This document shows positions 16,214 to 23,137 of a DNA stretch of 64,000 nt, piece by piece (position 1 is the stretch's first letter; each line of letters opens with the position of its first letter). A model generated the notes under the pieces. The model was not told the origin of the DNA. It saw only the letters and a program-made list of their open reading frames with translations, and did no database searches. The DNA is from an uncultured Oscillospiraceae bacterium. Lineage in GTDB: Bacteria > Bacillota > Clostridia > Oscillospirales > Oscillospiraceae. Where the stretch lies: assembly GCA_934646005.1 (NCBI GenBank), contig CAKUED010000003.1, positions 62,001 to 126,000 on the forward strand, given 5' to 3'. The position numbers and the translations under genes are program-made.

Positions 16214-17233
16214 TCAAAAATAGAAGCAGCTTTTGATAAAACCGTCCTTGCGTTCCACGCTGTCCGCCATGCAGCGCGCGATGTCCTCCGCCTGATATTT
16301 GTGGCTCATGAGCTTGGAGAGATCGAACACGCCCGCCTGCATCATGGCAATGGTTTTTGGCCAGAAGCGCTCATACGCGCGCCCCGTATCGAGCGCGGGT
16401 GAGGTGTGGATGAGCCGCTGCCCGCGCAGATGCCCGAGCTTTAAGTCCACGGTGCGCAGCTTTCTGTGCCAGCCGAACATATAAATGTCGCCCGCCATGC
16501 CGCAGCTCTCCACCGCCAGATCCAGCCCCGACTGCGTGCCGGAGCACTCGATCACCGCGTCAAAGCTGCCCGAGCCGCGCGAGCGCAGCTTCTCCATGCC
16601 CGCGCCGTCCAGCAGGATCGTCTCCCACGCGCCGCATTCCTTCGCCTTTTGGCAGCTAAACGGCTTCACGTCCACTGCCACGAACTCCGCCAGCGGGTAG
16701 CGGCTGACGAGCTGCGTCATCAAAAGCCCCATAAAGCCCGTGCCGATCAGCAGCACGCGGTCGCCGGGGCGGATATTCATGTGCCACGTCGCGTTCACGA
16801 TCGACGCCGCCGGCTCTACGATCCAGTTTGCGAAGTCGTCCATATGATCCGGCAGCCTGTACGCCACGTCCGCCGGACCGATCACGCGCTCGCTCCACTG
16901 CCCCATGTACCAGCAGGCGGCGACATAGTCGCCCTCTTTCAGGTGCGTTACACCCTTGCCGGCGCGCGTGACCTGATGCACCGCCTCGTGCCCCGGCACC
17001 ATCGGATAGCGCGGATGGGTCAGATCGCCGAGGTACAGCGAGACCTCATGGGTGCAGACCGCGCCGCAGACGGCGCGCGTTTCGATCTCGCCCTCGCCGG
17101 GGTCGCCGAAATGGCGTGTCACGACCCTCGTGCCGTGGTCGATCTCCTCCTGCCGCGTCGGCTTGTAGTCCTCCGCGGGCAGCAGCTCGCGGCAGGAGAT
17201 TTGCCCGACCTTTTCCAATACGATGGAACGCAT
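16214..17233 (-). CDS. Zinc-type medium-chain alcohol/polyol dehydrogenase
   Basis: 339 residues. Motifs of the zinc MDR family: catalytic-zinc Cys in AVCTHEVSLYLGD (usually CGTD), GHEAVHQV, VEPAASIVNA, and the nucleotide-binding GTGFMGLLMTQL near residue 165. The four-Cys structural zinc loop is absent, as in several sugar or polyol dehydrogenase subfamilies. AACGGAGG precedes the ATG. Its neighbours (ABC sugar importer on the same strand, divergent ROK regulator, transketolase pair) suggest oxidation of an imported sugar or derived alcohol; the exact substrate is unknown. Confidence 0.8.
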   Translation of the reverse strand: MRSIVLEKVGQISCRELLPAEDYKPTRQEEIDHGTRVVTRHFGDPGEGEIETRAVCGAVCTHEVSLYLGDLTHPRYPMVPGHEAVHQVTRAGKGVTHLKEGDYVAACWYMGQWSERVIGPADVAYRLPDHMDDFANWIVEPAASIVNATWHMNIRPGDRVLLIGTGFMGLLMTQLVSRYPLAEFVAVDVKPFSCQKAKECGAWETILLDGAGMEKLRSRGSGSFDAVIECSGTQSGLDLAVESCGMAGDIYMFGWHRKLRTVDLKLGHLRGQRLIHTSPALDTGRAYERFWPKTIAMMQAGVFDLSKLMSHKYQAEDIARCMADSVERKDGFIKSCFYF

Positions 17234-17460
17234 AAAAATCCCTCCGTTACTTTATTGTGTGAATTTTATACTATCTTTCCTGCTGTCCGACTGTCAATCT
17301 CGTAATTTGACCAAATATCACTGCATCGTTTTGGCGCAATTGACGATTTTGCGCGCGCCAGAAACTTTTTTTCGCTTTCCCCTTTACAAATCCTCGCCCG
17401 GAAAGTATACTTACTTTACTCACGAAACAAAGATATGCTGATTTTGCTCTTCTGCGTACC

Positions 17461-17489
17461 TTGCCTAGCTGCAAAAACAATGCTATAAT
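17461..17489 (+). promoter_or_regulatory. Promoter of the ROK regulator gene
   Basis: TTGCCT and TATAAT with a 17-base spacer, 43 bp before the ATG at 17533. Upstream, 17404-17412 carries AGTATACTT, a short motif also found over the importer -10 at 16086-16094, which may be a shared regulator half site. Confidence 0.65.
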
Positions 17490-17532
17490 AAATGGTAACT
17501 ACATTATTGCGTATTTTGCAGGAGGACATCGT

Positions 17533-18618
17533 ATGGAACCTTCCTTTCTCTCGCACTCCGACGCAGCCCAGCGCAACCGAAACAGCATTCTGCATTTTAT
17601 CAAGCGCAATCAGCCTCTCTCCCGGACCGACATCTGGGAAGGGATGCCCATCAGCCGCGCATCGGTGACGCAGGTCATCCGGCAGCTTGAGGAGAGCAAA
17701 CTTGTGCTCGACGTGGGCGTGGGTGACTCCACCGGCGGACGCAAGCCGCGATACCTGACCTTTAACGGCGCGGCAAAAAAATTCTACGCCTTCGACTGGA
17801 TGTCGCAGCGGCTGTTTCTGCTGGACCTGGACGGGCACATCCTTTGTGAAAAGTCCATCCAGTTCGACCGGGTCATCAAGCCCGCCGCATTCGTCAGCGC
17901 CCTGTCCGCCGCCATCCGCGAGATCGCCGCGCAGGCGCTCTGCCCGGAGGCGGACATCATCGGGCTCTGCCTGTCGCTGCCCGGCATCGTCGATTTCCGC
18001 AGCGGCAAGGTCATCTACGCCGTCGAGCTCGGCTGGCAGAACGTCCCCATTGGTGATACGCTTCAGGAGGCGCTGGGGATGAACGTCTACGTCGAGCGTC
18101 TGAGTAACGTGATGGCGCTCGGCTGCAACGGGCTGGAGCACGCGCAGCAGGCGACGCATTTTCAGTTATTCCTGCTCAGCAGCGGCGGCATCGGCGTTTC
18201 GTCCGTTTTTCACCATAATTGCCAGCACGGCGCAAATTATATGCACGGCGAGCTTGGTCACATCAAGACCGACGAGGATATCCTCTGCTCCTGCGGGCAG
18301 CGGGGCTGCCTCGAAGCGGTCATCGCCGACCGGCTGCTGTACTCCGGCGGCGTGATGACGCAGGAGGTGCTCAATTATCTCTCCATCGGCATCGCCACCG
18401 CCATCAACATCTGCGACATCGGCTACGCCGTCATGGTCGGCTCGTATGTCGATCAGATGACGCCCGCGCAGCGCGATGAGCTCTCCCGGCTCATCCGCGA
18501 CAAGGTCACAGGACCGCATCTGCGCGAACTGGAGCTGTTTTTCTCCGATCAAACACGGGAGCTGACGCTGAGCGGTATGTGTACCTACACCTTTGACCGC
18601 TATTTCTCGGTCGATTAG
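17533..18618 (+). CDS. ROK-family transcriptional repressor
   Basis: 361 residues. N-terminal winged helix (RNSILHFIKRNQPLSRTDIW, then PISRASVTQVIRQLEE) followed by a ROK domain with the zinc signature CSCGQRGCLEAV near residues 253-264 and the preceding GELGHIK. The ATP-phosphate motif DxGxT of ROK kinases is absent, as expected for XylR/NagC-like repressors. I take the ATG at 17533, which has AGGAGG 8 bases upstream, not an upstream in-frame start at 17461 inside the promoter. It is divergent from the dehydrogenase/importer genes and upstream of the transketolase genes, so it probably controls this sugar island. Confidence 0.88.
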   Translation: MEPSFLSHSDAAQRNRNSILHFIKRNQPLSRTDIWEGMPISRASVTQVIRQLEESKLVLDVGVGDSTGGRKPRYLTFNGAAKKFYAFDWMSQRLFLLDLDGHILCEKSIQFDRVIKPAAFVSALSAAIREIAAQALCPEADIIGLCLSLPGIVDFRSGKVIYAVELGWQNVPIGDTLQEALGMNVYVERLSNVMALGCNGLEHAQQATHFQLFLLSSGGIGVSSVFHHNCQHGANYMHGELGHIKTDEDILCSCGQRGCLEAVIADRLLYSGGVMTQEVLNYLSIGIATAINICDIGYAVMVGSYVDQMTPAQRDELSRLIRDKVTGPHLRELELFFSDQTRELTLSGMCTYTFDRYFSVD

Positions 18619-18888
18619 CGTCAGTTAACAAGGGCACACATGGTTTTCCCGGGTCTAAACGCCGCCTGGCTGTGTTATTCTCGTTGGCGGGCGTCAGCCC
18701 GCCTGCCTCGGCTGCCTTGCCAGCCGCCGTTTATCCTCCGGGAAAACTCGAAGACCCGCCGGGCGTCCCGGCGCGTCATTGGCAAGGCAGAGGACGCAGG
18801 CTTGCCGTCGCAAGTCAAGGACGATAACGCAGCAAATGGCGTGCCGGGGCGTCCTGCGGGCATATGTGCCCTTGTCAACTGACGCTAA
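18615..18888. mobile_element. MITE-like element with 28-bp terminal inverted repeats
   Basis: The ends TTAGCGTCAGTTAACAAGGG (from 18615) and, read on the other strand, TTAGCGTCAGTTGACAAGGG (from 18888) form a 28-bp inverted repeat with two mismatches. The interior is itself an imperfect long inverted repeat: GGCAAGGCAG occurs at 18782-18791 and, inverted, near 18715-18724; GGTTTTCCCGG is mirrored by CCGGGAAAACTC; GGCGGGC-GTCA-GCCCGCC forms a side hairpin near 18687-18704. No transposase frame is present. The left end contains the TAG stop of the ROK gene. No clear target-site duplication is visible. This fills the 369-bp gap before the transketolase gene. Confidence 0.8.
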
Positions 18889-18987
18889 CTTCGCATTTCA
18901 GACTTGTCATATCTTCGGCAGGAGCTTCCCTGCTGTTATTTATGAAAATTAAATACTTTAGGCAAGTAGGAGGTTTGACAAATCGCT

Positions 18988-19797
18988 ATGTATGAAGAAT
19001 ACAAAGACCTGGCCAAACGAATCAGAAAGAATTGTCTGTATATGTGTTATGTAGGTCAGGGCGGGCACATCGGCAGTATGCTGTCCATGGCGGACATCAT
19101 GGCCGTCCTGTACGGCGGCAAAGTTCTCAAATTCGACCCCAAAAATCCCAAGAATCCCGACCGTGACCGCTTTATCCTGTCAAAGGGTCACGCAGGCGCT
19201 GCCGTGTACGCAACGCTCGTGGAGTTCGGCTACTTCCCGAGAGACTGGATGGGCACCTATTACTGCGATAACGGCAAGCTCATGGGGCATATCAGCCATT
19301 ACGTCCCCGGCGTGGAATATTCCACCGGCTCGCTCGGGCACGGTCTGAACGTCTGCACCGGCATGGCGCTGGCTGCCAAGGAGCAGGGCAAAAAGCACCG
19401 CGTGTTCTGCCTGATGTCCGACGGCGACTGCAACGAGGGCTCGACCTGGGAGGCGATCATGTTCGCCGGTCAGCACCATCTGGAAAATCTCATCGCCATC
19501 GTGGACTATAACCGCATCCAGGCGCTGGGCTTCTCCAAGGACATCTGCGACCTGGGCGATTTCGCCAACCGCGTCGCCATGTTCGGCTGGGCAACGCGCA
19601 CCGTGGACGGGCACGACTTTATGGACCTCGAAAACACCTTCACCTCTCTGCCGCTTGAGCCGGGCAAGCCCAGCTTTATCGTCTGCAACACCATCAAGGG
19701 CAAGGGCGTTTCGTTCCTGGAGAACACCGTCAAGTCCCATTACTGGCATGTGACCAAAGAGGACATGGAAGCGGGCTACCGTGAGTTGGAGGGCTGA
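18988..19797 (+). CDS. Transketolase-like protein, N-terminal (ThDP) subunit
   Basis: 269 residues, corresponding to the first third-to-half of full transketolase. The thiamine diphosphate motif GDG...N is seen as SDGDCNEGSTWEAIMFAGQH then IAIVDYN near residues 143-178. Other conserved blocks: GHIGSMLSMADIMAVLY and DRFILSKGHAG. It pairs with the C-terminal subunit 3 bp downstream to form the active ketol-transferring enzyme. AGGAGG lies 14 bases upstream, unusually far, with no better in-frame start. Split transketolases serve both the pentose phosphate route and dedicated pathways for apulose, sulfofructose and similar sugars, so the neighbouring importer and dehydrogenases may define a special substrate. 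Confidence 0.9.
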   Translation: MYEEYKDLAKRIRKNCLYMCYVGQGGHIGSMLSMADIMAVLYGGKVLKFDPKNPKNPDRDRFILSKGHAGAAVYATLVEFGYFPRDWMGTYYCDNGKLMGHISHYVPGVEYSTGSLGHGLNVCTGMALAAKEQGKKHRVFCLMSDGDCNEGSTWEAIMFAGQHHLENLIAIVDYNRIQALGFSKDICDLGDFANRVAMFGWATRTVDGHDFMDLENTFTSLPLEPGKPSFIVCNTIKGKGVSFLENTVKSHYWHVTKEDMEAGYRELEG

Positions 19798-19800
19798 GAA

Positions 19801-20730
19801 ATGAGAACTGTTTTTAACAAAACGCTGATCGAAATTGCGGAAAAAGACCCCCGCATCCATATGGTCCTCGCGGACATCGGCTACGGCGAGATCGAGGGCT
19901 TTGCGAAAAAGTTCCCGGAGCGCTACTATAACTGCGGCGTCATGGAGCAGCATATGACTGGTGTCGCCTGCGGCATCGCCATGGAGGGCGGCATCGCCGT
20001 CACCTACTCCATCGCGAACTTCCCCACCCTGCGCTGCCTGGAGCAGATCCGCAACGACATCTGCTACCACAATGCCAACGTCAAGATCGTCAACATCGGC
20101 GGCGGTGTCTCCTACGGCGCGCTGGGCGTGTCCCACCACTCCACCGAGGATATTGCCATTCTCCGCGCCCTGCCGAACATGGTCGTCGTCGTCCCGTGCG
20201 ACAACATCGAAGCGGAAGCCGCGACCCGTGCGGTGTTTGAGTATGAAGGACCTGTGTTCTATCGCTGCGGCTACAAGAACGAAAAGGACATCCACCACAC
20301 CGACGCCAAGGGGCTGAATTTTCAGCTCGGCAAGGCGATCACCGTGGAAGAGGGCAGCGACTGTACCGTGATCTTCTGCGGCCCGATCGGCTTTGAAGCG
20401 CAGAAGGCGGTCATTGCCGCGCGCGAAAAAGGCATCAATTGCCGCCTGATTTCCATGCACACCATCAAACCCATCGACAAGGAAGCCATCGTCAAGGCGG
20501 CGCAGGAGACGGGTCGGATCATCACGGTCGAAGAGCACAACCTCTCCGGCGGTCTCGGCAGCGCGGTAGCGGAGGTGCTGATGGACGAAGGCTGCGGCGG
20601 CGTCAAGATGAAGCGCATCGCCCTGCCGGACATCAACGTCCACCAGGTCGGCTCACAGCAGTGGCTGCGTGAATATTATCACCTGACCGCTCCGTATATC
20701 GAGGAAGCGATCGTCAATATCTGCAAGTAA
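19801..20730 (+). CDS. Transketolase-like protein, C-terminal (Pyr) subunit
   Basis: 309 residues. Pyrimidine-binding domain with the catalytic Glu region YYNCGVMEQHMTGVACGIAM, HHSTEDIAILRALPNMVV, and C-terminal transketolase domain with VEEHNLSGGLGSAVAEVL. The stop of the N-terminal subunit and this ATG are separated by 3 bases, so synthesis is coupled and equimolar. Downstream is a hairpin and then an SDR gene on the same strand. Confidence 0.9.
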   Translation: MRTVFNKTLIEIAEKDPRIHMVLADIGYGEIEGFAKKFPERYYNCGVMEQHMTGVACGIAMEGGIAVTYSIANFPTLRCLEQIRNDICYHNANVKIVNIGGGVSYGALGVSHHSTEDIAILRALPNMVVVVPCDNIEAEAATRAVFEYEGPVFYRCGYKNEKDIHHTDAKGLNFQLGKAITVEEGSDCTVIFCGPIGFEAQKAVIAAREKGINCRLISMHTIKPIDKEAIVKAAQETGRIITVEEHNLSGGLGSAVAEVLMDEGCGGVKMKRIALPDINVHQVGSQQWLREYYHLTAPYIEEAIVNICK

Positions 20731-20734
20731 TTAC

Positions 20735-20761
20735 AAAGGGGAGCGCGCCGCGCTCCCCTTT
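20735..20761 (+). terminator. GC-rich hairpin after the transketolase pair
   Basis: 13-bp inverted repeat AAAGGGGAGCGCG / CGCGCTCCCCTTT followed by a short TTCTT tract. With the next gene only 30 bp further it may be a partial terminator that lowers SDR expression. Confidence 0.7.
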
Positions 20762-20791
20762 CTTACTTAATGAAATGAGGGAGGAAACCAA

Positions 20792-21583
20792 ATGGGACGT
20801 TTAGAGGGGAAAATCGTCGCCATCACCGGCGCGGGCGGCGGCATCGGACGCGTTGCGGCGGATATTTTCGCCAGAGAGGGCGCGACCGTCTGTATTCTGG
20901 AGCTGAATGAAGCCACCGCCAACAAGGCTGCCGCCGAGATCCATGCCGCCGGCGGCAAGGCGGCGGCGTACGTCGTGGATATATCCGACCGCGCGTCCGT
21001 GGAGGCGGTGTTCCGGCAGATCGGCGAACAGCACGGCGGGCTGGACGTACTCTACAACAACGCGTCCGTCTTTCTGGGCGGACGGGACGCGGGTGTCGCC
21101 GAGCTGGACCCCGCCGTTTTTGACCGTGTTGTAAAGATCAACCTCTACGGCACGTTCTACTGCGCAAAATACGCCATCCCGCTGCTGAAAAAGCGCGGCG
21201 GCGGCTCGATCATCAACACAGGCTCGTCCGCCGCCGTCACGGGTGTCCCCGGCAGCGACGCCTACACCGCCACCAAGGGCGCAACGCTCGCCATGACCCG
21301 CTCGATGGCGGTCGAATACGGCACATACAATATCCGCACGAATATCATCTGCCCCGCCGCCATCCAGACACCTATGGTGGGCGAGAGCAACCTCTCCGAC
21401 CCCAACTTTGACGATGCGTTCTTCCGTAACCGCCTCGCGCCGCTCCACCGCTGGGGAAAACCCGAGGAGATCGCCAACACCGCCCTTTTCCTTGCAACGG
21501 ACGGCTCGTATATGAACGGCGCGGTCCTCGTGCTGGACGGCGGCATCACCGTAAACGGCAACGTCAATAAAAACGGCTTATAA
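20792..21583 (+). CDS. Short-chain dehydrogenase/reductase
   Basis: 263 residues, classical SDR length. Cofactor motif TGAGGGIG at residues 12-19, acidic ELNE after beta-2 (Glu favours NAD), NNAS, Ser in NTGSSAAVTG and active-site YTATK near residue 156; C-terminal VLDGGITVNG. Good ribosome site GGGAGGAAA. It follows the transketolase genes on the same strand and probably acts in the same sugar pathway on a ketose, polyol or related alcohol. The substrate is unknown. Confidence 0.88.
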   Translation: MGRLEGKIVAITGAGGGIGRVAADIFAREGATVCILELNEATANKAAAEIHAAGGKAAAYVVDISDRASVEAVFRQIGEQHGGLDVLYNNASVFLGGRDAGVAELDPAVFDRVVKINLYGTFYCAKYAIPLLKKRGGGSIINTGSSAAVTGVPGSDAYTATKGATLAMTRSMAVEYGTYNIRTNIICPAAIQTPMVGESNLSDPNFDDAFFRNRLAPLHRWGKPEEIANTALFLATDGSYMNGAVLVLDGGITVNGNVNKNGL

Positions 21584-21633
21584 GCATTCCGCACCCGCCC
21601 GGGCAGCAAAAACCGCCCGGGCAAAAATTCCGC

Positions 21634-21682
21634 TTGACAAGTGAACGGTCGTTCACTATACTATCGGTGAACGATCGTTTAC
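21634..21682 (+). promoter_or_regulatory. TetR-operon promoter with two operators
   Basis: TTGACA (21634-21639) and TATACT (21657-21662), spacer exactly 17. A perfect palindrome GTGAACGGTCGTTCAC at 21641-21656 fills the spacer; a second near-perfect copy GTGAACGATCGTTTAC lies at 21667-21682 over the likely start of transcription. Centre-to-centre distance is 26 bp. This is textbook geometry for autorepression by the TetR protein encoded next. Upstream, GCCCGGGC occurs twice (21596-21623) and may form the end hairpin of the SDR transcript. Confidence 0.9.
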
Positions 21683-21698
21683 TAATTGGAGGACACCT

Positions 21699-22310
21699 AT
21701 GATGGACACCCGCGAACAGATCCTTTATGCCGCGCTGCGGCTGTTTGCGCGGGACGGCTATGAAGCTGTCTCCGTCAGCCGCATCGCCGGAGCGCTCGGC
21801 ATGACGAAGGGTGCGCTTTACAAGCACTACGATGACAAGCGCGCCATTTTTGACGCCATTGTCGCCCGCATGGAACAGCGCGACACCGAACGTGCAGGCG
21901 ATTTTGACCTGCCGGAGCGCGCGCGCTGCGAGGATGAAGCCGCCTACCGCGCCGCGAGCGGCGCGCAGCTTCTGGCGTACAGCATGGCGCAGCTTCGCTA
22001 CTGGACGCAGGACGAATTTGCCGCCGACTTCCGCCGCCTGCTCACGCTGGAGCAGTACCGCAGCCCGGAGCTGTCCGCGCTGTATCAGCAGTACCTCGCC
22101 GCCGGACCACTCGGCTACGTCGCCGACCTGTTTGACGCCCTCGGCGTCCCCGATGCGCCGCGCGCCGCGGCGGCATTCTACGCGCCAATGTTTCTATGTT
22201 ATAGTATCTGCGACGGGTCGGACGACCCGGCAGCCGCGCTCCGGCAGGCGGACGCGTGTCTGCGCGCCGCGCTCCCGCCGCAGCTCCAAGGAAAAGAGGA
22301 ATCACTATGA
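21699..22310 (+). CDS. TetR-family transcriptional regulator
   Basis: 203 residues. N-terminal TetR helix-turn-helix (QILYAALRLFARDGYEAVSV, SRIAGALGMTKGALYKHYDD) and a helical ligand domain of normal size. Either of two adjacent ATGs (21699, 21702) can serve GGAGGA. Its stop overlaps the ATG of the methyltransferase gene (ATGA), so the two are one unit under the operator pair upstream. Likely a sensor of a toxic small molecule. Confidence 0.93.
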   Translation: MMDTREQILYAALRLFARDGYEAVSVSRIAGALGMTKGALYKHYDDKRAIFDAIVARMEQRDTERAGDFDLPERARCEDEAAYRAASGAQLLAYSMAQLRYWTQDEFAADFRRLLTLEQYRSPELSALYQQYLAAGPLGYVADLFDALGVPDAPRAAAAFYAPMFLCYSICDGSDDPAAALRQADACLRAALPPQLQGKEESL

Positions 22311-23023
22311 ATTATCCCCGCAGTGAAAAATACTGCACCCCCGCACTCCTACAGAAGATCATGGGGCCGAACCCCGTCAAGCTCGAGGAGGAGCTGCTTC
22401 TGCACCACCGCATCCCGCAAAATGCCGTCGTGTGCGACCTCGGCAGCGGTCAGGGACTGACGTCCGTGTTTCTGGCAAAGGAATACGGCTTCACCATCTA
22501 CGCCGCCGACCTCTGGAGCGACCCCGACGAAAACCGCGCCTTTTTCCGGCAGATGGGGCTTAAGGATGCACAGATCATCCCCGTCAAAGCCGACGCGGAG
22601 GCGCTGCCGTTTGCGCCGGAGTTTTTCGACGCCGTCGTCTCGACGGACTCCTATAACTATTTCGGGCGCGACGCGCGGTATCTGGACGAAAAGCTCCTGC
22701 CGTTCGTAAAGCCCGGCGGACTGCTGTACATCGCCGTGCCCGGCATGAAGCGCGACTGCCACGACGCACTGCCGGACGCGCTGCTCAAATCTTGGACGCC
22801 GGAGCAGCTCGACTACCTGCACGACGCCGCGTGGTGGCGGGCGCTGCTGGCGCAGTCGCACGGCGCGGACATTCTGGACGTGTCCGAAATGCGGTCCAAT
22901 GAGGAGGTCTGGGCGGACTGGCTGGCACAGAACAACGAATACGCCGCCGGTGACCGCGCCGCCATGGAAGCCGGCGGAGGTCAGTACCTCAACTTCATCC
23001 AGATCGTCCTGCAAAAGAAATGA
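22307..23023 (+). CDS. SAM-dependent methyltransferase, class I
   Basis: 238 residues from the ATG at 22307 (AAAGAGGA upstream; start overlaps the TetR stop). SAM-binding motif I VCDLGSGQGLTSV near residue 42, acidic loop YAADLWSDPDE, and PFAPEFFDAVVSTDSYNY typical of UbiE/small-molecule methyltransferases. Coupling to a TetR regulator with a tight operator suggests an inducible detoxification or tailoring reaction, but the substrate is unknown. A strong terminator follows. Confidence 0.85.
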   Translation: MNYPRSEKYCTPALLQKIMGPNPVKLEEELLLHHRIPQNAVVCDLGSGQGLTSVFLAKEYGFTIYAADLWSDPDENRAFFRQMGLKDAQIIPVKADAEALPFAPEFFDAVVSTDSYNYFGRDARYLDEKLLPFVKPGGLLYIAVPGMKRDCHDALPDALLKSWTPEQLDYLHDAAWWRALLAQSHGADILDVSEMRSNEEVWADWLAQNNEYAAGDRAAMEAGGGQYLNFIQIVLQKK

Positions 23024-23028
23024 TGCGC

Positions 23029-23063
23029 AATGCCCCGAGCACGAAAGTGTTCGGGGCATTTTA
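23029..23063 (+). terminator. Terminator of the TetR/methyltransferase unit
   Basis: 14-bp stem AATGCCCCGAGCAC / GTGTTCGGGGCATT (one G-T pair) closed by a GAAA tetraloop and followed by TTTAC. Confidence 0.88.
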
Positions 23064-23075
23064 CAAGAAGAATAC

Positions 23076-23104
23076 TTGTCGGATGTTCTCGGCTGTGGTA
23101 TGAT
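23076..23104 (+). promoter_or_regulatory. nadE promoter
   Basis: TTGTCG and TATGAT with a 17-base spacer, 34 bp before the ATG at 23138. Confidence 0.7.
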
Positions 23105-23137
23105 ACACACACAAACAAATGGGAAGGACATCATGCC

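Noticed and set aside
17393..17411. TTTACA and TATACT upstream of the ROK gene as a promoter.
   Set aside because: Spacer of 7 bases; the pair at 17461-17489 has correct spacing.
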